Shown piece by piece: positions 1 to 7,587 of a DNA stretch of 34,298 bases; position 1 is the stretch's first letter, and every line of letters begins with the position of its first letter. The DNA is taken from contig NZ_CAAKOQ010000013.1 in the NCBI RefSeq assembly GCF_901212675.1, positions 1 through 34,298 of the forward strand. Reading direction: 5' to 3'. Made by a program: the position numbers and the translations under genes. This DNA is from Olsenella uli. Its GTDB lineage: Bacteria; Actinomycetota; Coriobacteriia; Coriobacteriales; Atopobiaceae. The notes under the pieces are model-generated. The model ran no database searches. It was not told the origin of the DNA and was given only the letters and a program-made list of their open reading frames with translations.

Positions 1-25
1 CCCCGACCGGAGGTTCCGGTCGGGG
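1..25 (-). terminator. GC-rich hairpin, likely terminator of the MFS gene
   Basis: A perfect 10-bp inverted repeat (1-10 with 16-25, loop 11-15) lies about 80 nt beyond the stop codon of the minus-strand MFS transporter. The tail that would carry a U run falls outside the window, so it could equally end a plus-strand gene from the left. Confidence 0.55.
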
Positions 26-104
26 CGCCGCTGTGAGGGTTGGCTCCACTTGCTTCCGCGGGGTCTGCCGAGTCTTTCAGGCTCGCGGTCGCATGTGCGA
101 GACC

Positions 105-1427
105 TTACGCCTCGTAGTCCATGTCCTTGGACTCCTTGATGAGGAACAGGGCCACGAGTGCAAGCGCGCTCATCGCACCGAGGTACCAGCCGAGGGCCAT
201 GATGCCGAAGCTCTGGACGAGGGCCGTCGCGATGGTCGGGGCGAAGGCACCGCCGAGAATCGAGGCCAGGTTGTACGCGAGACCAGCGCCGGAGTAGCGG
301 ACGTTAGCGGGGAAGAGCTCGGGCAGGTATGCGCCGCAGGGACCAAAGAGGCCGCCCATCAGCACGAAGCCGACGCACAGGAAGACCATGACGCCAGCCA
401 CGCTCGTGTTGCCGGCGGTGCCGAGCAGCGCAGGCGAGAAGAAGCTGAAGACCAGGGTGACGGCCGTGGTGAAGAGCAGGACGGACTTGCGGCCGCGCTT
501 GTCGGCCTGCAGGCAGCCGACCACGATGAACCCGGCGAAGAAGAAGATCGAGACCATCTGCATGCCGAGGTACTCGGGCTGCGTGAAGCCGAGGGTCTTG
601 ACGCCGTAGGACAGCGACCAGGTGCCGAGCACGTAGAACAGGGTGTAGGTGACGCCCATGGCGCAGGTGCCGAGTACGACCTGCTTCCAGTACTTGGTGA
701 GCTCCTTGAGCGGGGCCTTCACCACGCGGTCCTCCTTGACGGCCTTCTGGAAGACCGGTGTCTCGCTCATGCGCTCACGGACGACAAGGCCCACGACGAC
801 GAGGATCGCAGAGAGGAGGAACGGGATGCGCCAACCCCAGGCGACCATGGTGGCCTGGTCGAGGTGGGTCTCAAGCAGCAGGTTCACGCCGTAGGCGCAG
901 AAGAAGCCGATGGGCGCGCCCAGGTTGGGGAAGGAGCCATAGAGGGCGCGCTTGTTGGCCGGCGCGTTCTCCGTGGCGACCAGCGCGGCGCCGGACCACT
1001 CGCCGGCAAGGCCGAGGCCCTGGCAAGCACGGCAGAGGCAGAGCAGCACGACGGACAGCGGGCCGAGGACGTCAAAGCCTGGGAGCAGGCCGACGACGAA
1101 GGTCGAGATGCCCATGGTCATGAGGGCGACGACCAGCGTCTTCTTGCGGCCCAACTTGTCGCCGAAGTGACCGAACAGCAGCGAGCCGAACGGGCGGGCC
1201 AGGAACGAGACGGCGAAGGTGACGAAGGAGAACAGCGTGGCGAGGAAGGGATTCTGCTTGGCCACGTCGGTGAAGAAGATCATTCCGAAGTAGCTCGCCG
1301 CGGCGATCGAATAGCAGTAGTTGTCGTAGAACTCGATGGCGGTGCCCACCATCGAGGCAGCGATGATCTCGGCAACTGAGTCCCTCTTCTGGGGTTGCTC
1401 TGCCATCGCCGTTGCCGTACTTGACAT
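105..1427 (-). CDS. MFS transporter, metabolite:H+ symporter (MHS) type
   Basis: A 440-residue, 12-helix inner-membrane secondary transporter. Near the N-terminus GTAIEFYDNYCYS matches the GTxIEWYDF hallmark of the MHS branch (shikimate, citrate, proline/betaine and ketoglutarate permeases), and the loop 2-3 signature GDKLGRKKTL is present. The chosen ATG (1427) has AGAGAGGAG just upstream; an in-frame start 20 codons earlier adds a Ser/Arg-rich stretch with no homology to membrane helices and lacks such a site. The substrate cannot be read from the sequence, but the family usually imports organic acids, zwitterions or sugar acids with protons. It is monocistronic: a hairpin follows it, and it is preceded by a candidate promoter at 1740-1768 and a long structured leader. 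No neighbour hints at the substrate. Confidence 0.9.
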   Translation of the reverse strand: MSSTATAMAEQPQKRDSVAEIIAASMVGTAIEFYDNYCYSIAAASYFGMIFFTDVAKQNPFLATLFSFVTFAVSFLARPFGSLLFGHFGDKLGRKKTLVVALMTMGISTFVVGLLPGFDVLGPLSVVLLCLCRACQGLGLAGEWSGAALVATENAPANKRALYGSFPNLGAPIGFFCAYGVNLLLETHLDQATMVAWGWRIPFLLSAILVVVGLVVRERMSETPVFQKAVKEDRVVKAPLKELTKYWKQVVLGTCAMGVTYTLFYVLGTWSLSYGVKTLGFTQPEYLGMQMVSIFFFAGFIVVGCLQADKRGRKSVLLFTTAVTLVFSFFSPALLGTAGNTSVAGVMVFLCVGFVLMGGLFGPCGAYLPELFPANVRYSGAGLAYNLASILGGAFAPTIATALVQSFGIMALGWYLGAMSALALVALFLIKESKDMDYEA

Positions 1428-1733
1428 TGATGCTCCTCTCTTCTGAACCCTTGCTCTGACACCGGCAAGTCCTTGAGAGGCTGACATCCAGACGATCGGG
1501 GACGGGTCGCGGGGATGCGTGGTAAGAAAATAGGCCCTCGACCGCCTGGATGGCAGCCTCAGACCTTGTCGTCAGCCGCCCGTGAATAGGCACGGGCGGT
1601 CGATATGAAGACCGTCCGTGCTAGCTAATAACTCGAATAATCTCGACTAGCTTGTTGGCGGTCTGCGTCATCGCAAAAGTCCTTTGATCGCGCGAACGTT
1701 CCGTTCGCGTTCGAGCGCCCCCTGCGCTCGCTG
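1428..1733 (-). promoter_or_regulatory. Long structured 5' leader of the MFS gene
   Basis: About 300 nt separate the predicted transcription start from the ATG. It holds an 8-bp stem (1691-1698/1702-1709), a 6-bp stem (1712-1717/1725-1730), a CTAG/TCGA-containing structure at about 1621-1652, and three arms at 1576-1584, 1591-1601 and 1610-1620 of which the middle one can pair with either neighbour. I recognise no known riboswitch class. The dyads could also be DNA-binding sites for a regulator. Apart from this leader and its promoter, and the terminator at 1941-1981, I see no gene between the MFS start and the next gene. Confidence 0.4.
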
Positions 1734-1739
1734 GGACAC

Positions 1740-1768
1740 ACTATCGGTGTCAGGCGGGGACAAGTCAA
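1740..1768 (-). promoter_or_regulatory. Candidate sigma-70 promoter of the MFS gene
   Basis: On the minus strand TTGACT (1763-1768) and GATAGT (1740-1745) are separated by exactly 17 nt, close to the TTGACA/TATAAT consensus. A small dyad, GACAC/GTGTC (1735-1739/1747-1751), overlaps the -10 box and could be an operator. Confidence 0.55.
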
Positions 1769-1940
1769 CCGTGAATCACAAAAATGCCTTTAAGAGGTCT
1801 TTAAGCGATAATTTGTCGGCGAACGAGCACATTCGGTCGGTAAATGGCATAACCCCAGTCAAAGCGTAGAGTCCTGGTGGGCTTCAGAGGCTGTTTTGGA
1901 GGCAGAATCGGCTGCTTGGGCAACGTTACGGTTTAGTTAA

Positions 1941-1981
1941 CGGGGCGCGTCGGATGCCGTTGTGGTATCCGACGCGCCCCG
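1941..1981 (-). terminator. Strong hairpin downstream of the DUF3825 gene
   Basis: A perfect 15-bp inverted repeat (1941-1955 with 1967-1981, 11-nt loop) starts about 80 nt after the stop codon at 2059. It lacks a clear U run on the minus strand, so it may act with Rho or as a 3'-end stabiliser. Confidence 0.6.
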
Positions 1982-2058
1982 TTGGCGTGGCGAGGGGGTG
2001 GTGTTTGGAACCGGCGTTCGGCAGGGCCGGCTGCCGCCGCGGGCCTGCCGCTCGAAGC

Positions 2059-4107
2059 CTATGCCAGCACGTCCTCCGGGGAGAGCCAGCCGGGCATCTC
2101 CCTGCTGACGACGCGCGCGGCGGCGTAGGCGTGCGCAAGCGTGGTGACGCGGGCGGCCTGGTAGGCGCCCGACGGCATGAGCTCGAGGACGAGGGCGCAG
2201 TCCGTGCGGGCATCGTCGACGAGGGCAAGCGGCAGGAGCAGCACCATGCGGTCGCGCGCGGCGTCGTAGGCCGGCGCCACGAGGCGATAGCTCTGGCGCG
2301 CGCGGCGCTGGGCGAGGTCGATGGCGTCGTCGATGGCGCGGCAGATGCGGCGGTAGCGCCCCGGCTCGCCCGTGATGGCGCGCGAGAGCCTGCGCAGGGC
2401 GTCCCGGCGGCCCTGCGGCGTCGTGGCGCGGGAGAGCCCGTCGAGCTCGTGCGCGGCGTCCGTGCCGTCGAGCTGGGCCGAGAGGAATCCCTGCGGCAGT
2501 CGTGCCAGTCCGTCGCCGAGAAGCGAGCGGTAGTCGGCCACGGTAAGCGCGCCGTCGCGCAAGGCCACGTCGTCCACGCTGGCGAGGTAGGTCGCGCGGG
2601 CCGGCAACTCGGAGAGCGACGCCACGAGTCGGGAGCCGAGCTCGCCCGCGCCCGCCGTGGCGAAGCCGTCGAGGTGCCAGGGGATGTCCGTTCCCGTGGG
2701 GGAGAGGACGGCATAGAGCTCCTCGTCCATGGGCGTCATGAGGCCCGTGTCAAAGGCGGCGAGACTGCCGTCCGCGCTCGTGGCGAGCCTGCCCTCCGCG
2801 CGGGCGCGCGCGAGCGTGGCCGAGAGGTACTCGCGCAGGATGCCGTAGCGGCTCGCCTTGCCCACGCCCTCGCCGGGGTAGTTCCAGCGCTCGGGCGCGG
2901 CGGCCGTGGCAAGGGTGCCCAGGGCCTGGTTCCACGTGCCGATCTCCATGAGCTGGGCGAGGTCACGGATGGGACCGGGGCGCTCCGTTCCGGCCGCGGG
3001 ACGGGGCGAGAGGTCGCACCAGTAGCCGCCCTCGGCCTCGGGCAGGCCCTCGATCCCGGCCGCCTCGTGGGCCTGGCCGGTGCCGTCGTCGCCGTCGACG
3101 AGCGTGAGGTGCCAGCGGCGCGCGTCGCCGGGGCGCGCGGTGCGGCGGATGGTGACGCGGACGGGCTCGGAGCCGTCCTCCTGCAGGTAGCGCAGGGGGA
3201 AGGTCACGAGGTTGCGCGAGCCGGCGGTCGTTCCCGTGGCACGCGCCACGCGCCAGTCCTCGTCGAGCACGGCCATGAGGTCGGCGTCGAAGGGCAGGAT
3301 CGAGGTGAGCAGGCCGAGCAGGGCGGGCTTGATTGAGACGTCGTCCGAGAAGGAGCGGGGTAGGTCGGCGTGGGGCGAGCTGGTGACCGCCTTGGGGGCG
3401 GCGACGGGTGCCACGGATGTCGCGGCGATTTGCTCGAGGATGCTCGGGATGCCCGACGACGCGGGTGCGGGCGAGCTCGGCTCGGGCTGGGCCTCAGGCT
3501 TGGCGGCCTGGGCAGGCTCCGACGTCTGGTCCGCCTCCCCGGCATCGCTCGGGGCGGCCGGCTGTCCTTCGGCCCGCGCTTCCTCGCCCGTCTCAGCGGC
3601 CACCGGCTCGGCCTTCTCGGTCTGCGCCTCGGCAGCGCCCCCTACCTCGAGCGCATTGACGTCGGCGGTATCCTTGGGCTGCTCGGGCCCAACCTCTGGC
3701 TCGGGCTCCTTCTTGGCCTCTACCTGCCGCGTCTTGGGCCTCGAGGGCTTGAGCGCGCCCTTCTTGCGCTTCCAGGGCTTGCCACCCTTGCCCGCACTGC
3801 CTTGACGCGGGGCTTCGGTCGCGGCCAGCGCCTGGTCCCAGTCCTCGCGGCGCGTGATGGTCACGTAGAAGCGGCCGCCCTTGAACGCCGTGAGCTGGCA
3901 GAAGTCGGAGAGCGTGGAGAAGAGCGCCTGTGCGTCGGGGTGGCCGAGGTTTTCGGGTGTGATGCCCTCCGCGGCCAGCGCCTCGAGCGCGCGCGGCAGA
4001 AACGTCTGCCGGCCGATGCCGAGCGCCTCGCCCAGCAGCTTGTACAGATACAGCCTGTTGGCGTCCGTGAGCGCCACGGGCCCGTCGTCGATGTGCCTCT
4101 TTGCCAT
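2059..4107 (-). CDS. DUF3825 domain protein with possible OST-HTH-like N-terminus
   Basis: A 682-residue protein. Residues 12-90 form a compact alpha/beta region ending in LTAFKGGRFYVTI that is reminiscent of an OST-HTH/LOTUS fold (suggestive only). Residues of about 95-240 are a low-complexity Lys-rich then Ala/Glu/Pro-rich linker. About 370-680 carries the DUF3825 pattern: AAFDTGLMTPMDEELYAVL, LPARATYL, then RARQSYRLVAPAYDAARDRM, VLLLPLAL, a LTLxMAYxNAR-like stretch (TTLAHAYAAAR) and a terminal WL. ATG 4107 is preferred because TTGGAG lies 7 nt upstream; the longer frame would start at a TTG inside that site. It follows the DXS-like gene by 104 nt on the same strand. Biochemical function is unknown; OST-HTH proteins generally bind RNA, so an RNA-related role is only a guess. 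Confidence 0.7.
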   Translation of the reverse strand: MAKRHIDDGPVALTDANRLYLYKLLGEALGIGRQTFLPRALEALAAEGITPENLGHPDAQALFSTLSDFCQLTAFKGGRFYVTITRREDWDQALAATEAPRQGSAGKGGKPWKRKKGALKPSRPKTRQVEAKKEPEPEVGPEQPKDTADVNALEVGGAAEAQTEKAEPVAAETGEEARAEGQPAAPSDAGEADQTSEPAQAAKPEAQPEPSSPAPASSGIPSILEQIAATSVAPVAAPKAVTSSPHADLPRSFSDDVSIKPALLGLLTSILPFDADLMAVLDEDWRVARATGTTAGSRNLVTFPLRYLQEDGSEPVRVTIRRTARPGDARRWHLTLVDGDDGTGQAHEAAGIEGLPEAEGGYWCDLSPRPAAGTERPGPIRDLAQLMEIGTWNQALGTLATAAAPERWNYPGEGVGKASRYGILREYLSATLARARAEGRLATSADGSLAAFDTGLMTPMDEELYAVLSPTGTDIPWHLDGFATAGAGELGSRLVASLSELPARATYLASVDDVALRDGALTVADYRSLLGDGLARLPQGFLSAQLDGTDAAHELDGLSRATTPQGRRDALRRLSRAITGEPGRYRRICRAIDDAIDLAQRRARQSYRLVAPAYDAARDRMVLLLPLALVDDARTDCALVLELMPSGAYQAARVTTLAHAYAAARVVSREMPGWLSPEDVLA

Positions 4108-4123
4108 GAGATGCTCCAAACAA

Positions 4124-4140
4124 GCCCGGACGAGCCGGGC
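4124..4140 (-). terminator. Terminator-like hairpin just before the DUF3825 start
   Basis: A GCCCGG/CCGGGC stem (4124-4129/4135-4140) is followed on the minus strand by TTGTTT and then immediately by the ribosome binding site of the DUF3825 gene. A second 6-bp dyad, CTAGCC/GGCTAG (4150-4155/4162-4167), lies upstream. Either a weak terminator of the DXS-like gene or an attenuator controlling read-through. Confidence 0.35.
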
Positions 4141-4211
4141 GTCGATGTCCTAGCCCATCAAGGCTAGCACGTGGGAACTCCTCCAGCGGCGCCGACTCGG
4201 CGGGCGCGGCC

Positions 4212-6023
4212 CTACCTCGAGAGCAACTCCATGACGTCGCGTGATATGGCGGGGACGGTGAGGCCGCAGCTTGCGAGCAGCTCCTCGGGCTCGAAGCGGT
4301 CGGGGAAGCCGTGGGGCAGGCCGTAGCAGCGCACGCGCACGTCGGCCGTGCCCAGCTGCCTGGACACGCGCTCGCCAAAGCCGCCTTCCAGCACGCCGTC
4401 CTCGAGCGTCACGACGACGCGACGGCTGGCGAGCCCCTGCACGTAGGACTTGCTGAGGCCGCAGGCGCAGCGCGGGTTCACGAGCTCCACGGCCACGCCG
4501 CGGCCCGCGAGCTCGTCTGCCACCTGCTCGCCAAGTGGCAGGAAGCTGCCGAGCGCGAGGATGGTGACCTCGGGTGTCACGGTGGCGTCAGGCCCATCCG
4601 CGCCCGCCTTGCGCACGATCTCCGGCGCTCCGTCGGCAAAGCCGGCCTCGGGCAGCCTCACGCCGGGGCGCGACACCACGCCCGCTCCCGGCACGCGAAT
4701 CGCCACGGGCCCCTCGCGCCAGTCGATGGCCCAGTCAAGCATGGCCAGGTACTCCTCGCGGCAGGTGGGCGCTAGATAGGTGAGCCCGGGCATGTCCCCC
4801 AGCATCGCGATGTCATAAAAGCCCAGGTGAGTGGCATCGGTGGTGCCAAACGCCGACGAGCCGAACACGAGGATCGTGGCCGGTTGGGCATTCAGGCACA
4901 AATCGTGCCAGAGCTGGTCGTAGGTGCGCTGGAGGAATGTCCCGTACACGCCCCAGACCGGCTTGACGCCGCCCGCCGCGAGGCCCGTCGCAAACGTGAC
5001 CGCGTGCTCCTCGGCGATGCCAACGTCGACGAATTGGGTGCCGGCGGCGCGCCTGCGCTCGGGGGTGAAGCCCATCATGTAGGGCGTGGCCGACGAGATG
5101 GTCACGACCGAGCGGTCCGCGCGCATGCGGGCCATGAGGTGCTCGCCGGTGATGTCGGCGTAGGTCGCCGGCTCGGTGGCGACGATGCCGCCCGAGTGCC
5201 CGCGACCGCGCCGCTCGCCCGTCCTGGGGTCGAAGGGGCCCACGTGGTGCCAGGACTCCTCGTCGGCAAGCGCAGGGGCAAAGCCGAGGCCCTTGGTGGT
5301 GTGCAGGTGCAGCACGACAGGGTGGTCCGTGTCGCGAAGCTCGAGGAGCGCCGCCTCCACCGCGGCCTCGTCGTTGCCGTCCTCGAGGTAGCGGTAGTCG
5401 AGCCCCATCGCGCGGAAGAGGTTGTCCGGCGCGGTGCCGCGGCTCTGGCGCAGCCGCGCGAGGCCGCTGTAGATGCCGCCATGGTCTTCGGAAATGGACC
5501 ACTCGTTGTCGTTCACGACGATGACGAGGCCGCTGCCCAGTTCGGCTGCGCTGTCGAGGCCCTCGAAGGCCAGGCCGCCCGAGAGCGACCCGTCGCCGAT
5601 GACGGCCACGACGCGGCGCGTCTCGCCGGCGAGGTCGCGCGCCTTGGCAAGGCCCACGGCCAGGCTCACTGAGGTGGAGGTGTGGCCCATGGCAAAGTGG
5701 TCGTGCTCACTCTCGCGCGGGCTGGAGAAGCCCGAGACGGAGCCCATGAGCGCCGGGTCGAGGAAGGCCTGGGCGCGGCCGGTCAGCATCTTGTGGGCGT
5801 AGGTCTGGTGCGAGACATCGAAGATCAGCTTGTCGGTGGGGGAGTCGAAGACGCGGTGCAGGGCCACCGTGAGCTCGACGACGCCGAGGTTGGGGCCCAC
5901 GTGGCCGCCCACGCGGGCGCTGCTCTCGATGATGGCGGAGCGAATCTCGGCGCAGAGGGCGGGAATGGCGCTGGCTGGGAGGGCACGTACGTCTGCCGGA
6001 GAGCCGATGTGCTCGAGATACAT
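4212..6023 (-). CDS. 1-deoxy-D-xylulose-5-phosphate synthase family protein (divergent)
   Basis: A 603-residue cytosolic thiamine-diphosphate enzyme of the transketolase superfamily. Canonical DXS joins pyruvate and glyceraldehyde-3-phosphate at the head of the MEP isoprenoid route. Seen: HVGPNLGVVELT (His41), HQTYAHK (His72), GDGSLSGG with N171/N173 (ThDP-Mg site), HHVGPFDP (His259/260), GIAEEHAV (catalytic Glu about 338), TFLQRTYDQ (Arg366) and TDATHLG (His399). The region that in classical DXS reads DRAGxVGADGxTHxG is replaced by FGSSAFGTTDATHLG, so one substrate-phosphate Arg is missing; motifs such as SHQTYAHK and SGFSSPRESEHDHF also deviate. This suggests a paralogue with altered specificity. 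ATG 6023 has GGGGAGG 6 nt upstream; an extension to 6179 adds 52 low-complexity residues and is unlikely. Confidence 0.75.
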   Translation of the reverse strand: MYLEHIGSPADVRALPASAIPALCAEIRSAIIESSARVGGHVGPNLGVVELTVALHRVFDSPTDKLIFDVSHQTYAHKMLTGRAQAFLDPALMGSVSGFSSPRESEHDHFAMGHTSTSVSLAVGLAKARDLAGETRRVVAVIGDGSLSGGLAFEGLDSAAELGSGLVIVVNDNEWSISEDHGGIYSGLARLRQSRGTAPDNLFRAMGLDYRYLEDGNDEAAVEAALLELRDTDHPVVLHLHTTKGLGFAPALADEESWHHVGPFDPRTGERRGRGHSGGIVATEPATYADITGEHLMARMRADRSVVTISSATPYMMGFTPERRRAAGTQFVDVGIAEEHAVTFATGLAAGGVKPVWGVYGTFLQRTYDQLWHDLCLNAQPATILVFGSSAFGTTDATHLGFYDIAMLGDMPGLTYLAPTCREEYLAMLDWAIDWREGPVAIRVPGAGVVSRPGVRLPEAGFADGAPEIVRKAGADGPDATVTPEVTILALGSFLPLGEQVADELAGRGVAVELVNPRCACGLSKSYVQGLASRRVVVTLEDGVLEGGFGERVSRQLGTADVRVRCYGLPHGFPDRFEPEELLASCGLTVPAISRDVMELLSR

Positions 6024-6450
6024 GTGCCCCTCCCCGTGTCCGTGCGCGTCCCCACGCGCATTCCCATGTGCAAACCAATAGCTTCTCATACTTGCGTCTG
6101 AAAATTGTGGCGGCCCTGTCACATTTTCATCCGTATGATTTGTCACATTTTGGTGGGTGGGAGGTGCCGATAAGTACAAGAACGGACGACGGAGGGAGAT
6201 GAAGACACCCGGCTGGCACCGGGCTCCTCTGAGTCAACTGTACCTGCGACGCCTGCCACTTGGTTTTAGCCAACCAACGGGCTTTGCCGGCACACCATGT
6301 TTTTGCCCACATGACGGCAGGCAAGTCGACTCCAAAATGTGTTGGTTAGATTGACTGCTGGATGGAAGTGCGGAAAAGCGCCAGGGTTCCCATGACTCTC
6401 CGGTGCTTGACCATCGCATCCTGCGACTACTCAAGGAGCCCCGCGGTCAT
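6024..6450. other. Intergenic region upstream of the DXS-like gene
   Basis: I see no convincing gene. It contains two exact 11-bp direct repeats (TGTCACATTTT at 6117-6127 and 6141-6151) with TCAT/ATGA half-sites between them, a 5-bp GC stem (6208-6212/6219-6223) and an 18-bp palindrome TTGGTT-ttagcc-AACCAA (6260-6277). These may be operators for the DXS-like gene or end structures for the dehydrogenase gene that stops at 6451. No clear -35/-10 pair was found. Confidence 0.4.
6117..6151 (-). repeat. Pair of 11-bp direct repeats (operator-like)
   Basis: AAAATGTGACA occurs twice on the minus strand with a 24-bp period, about 95-130 bp upstream of the DXS-like start codon. The GTGAC core resembles a CRP/FNR half-site, but the arrangement is direct, not inverted. 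Confidence 0.4.
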
Positions 6451-7428
6451 CTACCCGTACAGCAACGTGGCGGGAGTCACGAGGTTGGGCGGGGTCACGC
6501 CGTCCTTCACGGCGATGATGTTGTCAGCCACGGCCATGCCCATCCGCAGGTTGGCCTCGTAGGTTGCCGAGCCGGCATGCGGGGTCATGATGACGTTGGG
6601 CAGTTCCGAGATCTTTGCAATCTGCGGCGGCTCGCCTGCGTGGACGTCGGTCGCGTAGCCGTAGAGCCTCCCCTCCAGGAGCGCCTTCTCGAGAGCGGAT
6701 TGTCGTACGATGCCCGCTCGTGCCGTGTTGACGAGAATCGCGTCGTCTTTCATCATGCGAAGCTCCTTTGCCCCGATGAGGTTGCGCGTGACATCCGTGA
6801 GGGGCGTATGGAGGCTCACGATGTCGCTGCGCTTGAGCAGGTCGTTGAAGCTCGTGAAAATGAGGCCCGTGATCGCCGCTTCGGGCCTCTCGTGAATATC
6901 GCACCCAAGGATGTCCATCCCAAAGCCCATGGCCCGTCGGGCCACCGCAATGCCGATGTCACCGACCCCGATGATGCCTATCGTCTTTCCGTACAGGCTG
7001 TGACCGGCTCGCTTTCTCCAAGTCCCGCCCTTGAGCTCGTTGTTCATCATGGTGATGTGCCGCTCGAGGTCAAGGATGAGACCAAACGCAAGGTCAGCCG
7101 TCTCCTCCGTGTTTGTTCCCGGCGCGTTCGTGATGATGATGCCGCGCTTGGTTGCTTCCGCGTAGTCGATGCCGTCAACTCCGCGACCATGCCGGGCTAT
7201 GACCTTGAGGTCGGGGAGCGCGCCGATGACGCTTGCAGGCATCCTGCCGTTCCCCAGGACGACCGCATCTGCGCCATAGGCAAAGTCGACGATTTCCTTA
7301 CGGGTCATGGCGCGACCGTACGGACTGATTCTCACCTCGCAGCCTGCGGACTCAAGCCGCTCGACGGGCTCCTTGGTGAAGACTCCAAATGACGCCGCAC
7401 ACGAGGCGACGATGAATGGCGCGGGCAT
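6451..7428 (-). CDS. D-isomer-specific 2-hydroxyacid dehydrogenase
   Basis: A 325-residue NAD-dependent oxidoreductase of the phosphoglycerate/D-lactate dehydrogenase superfamily, cytosolic. Rossmann motif GIIGVGDIG (154-159) with Asp177 after the second strand favours NAD over NADP. The catalytic triad is in place: Arg237 (NTARAGIV), Glu266 (DVHAGEPP) and His284 (TPHAGSAT). ATG 7428 follows AAGAGGAAG by a few bases; a 22-residue Arg/Lys-rich upstream extension runs through the terminator at 7482-7513 and is rejected. It is the last gene in line with the sugar-acid operon but is separated from it by that terminator, so expression may be by read-through or a weak separate promoter. Its position suggests it reduces or oxidises a 2-keto or hydroxy sugar acid, but phosphoglycerate or glyoxylate/hydroxypyruvate remain possible substrates. 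Confidence 0.85.
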   Translation of the reverse strand: MPAPFIVASCAASFGVFTKEPVERLESAGCEVRISPYGRAMTRKEIVDFAYGADAVVLGNGRMPASVIGALPDLKVIARHGRGVDGIDYAEATKRGIIITNAPGTNTEETADLAFGLILDLERHITMMNNELKGGTWRKRAGHSLYGKTIGIIGVGDIGIAVARRAMGFGMDILGCDIHERPEAAITGLIFTSFNDLLKRSDIVSLHTPLTDVTRNLIGAKELRMMKDDAILVNTARAGIVRQSALEKALLEGRLYGYATDVHAGEPPQIAKISELPNVIMTPHAGSATYEANLRMGMAVADNIIAVKDGVTPPNLVTPATLLYG

Positions 7429-7481
7429 GCTCTTCCTCTTACGGTCGTTTTCTCGAACGTGCTTGCTTGTCCAGAAAAGGC

Positions 7482-7513
7482 GGGGCGGACGCATGGTGAT
7501 GTGCGTCCGCCCC
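7482..7513 (-). terminator. Intrinsic terminator after the lactonase-like gene
   Basis: A perfect 12-bp stem (7482-7493 with 7502-7513, 8-nt loop) is followed on the minus strand by GCCTTTTCTGG. It lies 75 nt after the stop codon at 7588 and only 54 nt before the dehydrogenase ATG, so it probably ends or attenuates the sugar-acid transcript. Confidence 0.8.
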
Positions 7514-7587
7514 TATGGTACCTGCCATTGGTTTACTTGCGCTCGGATTCTGGTCGAAGCCTCAGCGCAACGAGCGACCTGGCTCCA

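Noticed and set aside
1684..1869. A 61-codon plus-strand frame in the MFS upstream region
   Set aside because: It overlaps hairpins and the minus-strand promoter, has no ribosome binding site and its protein sequence looks random.
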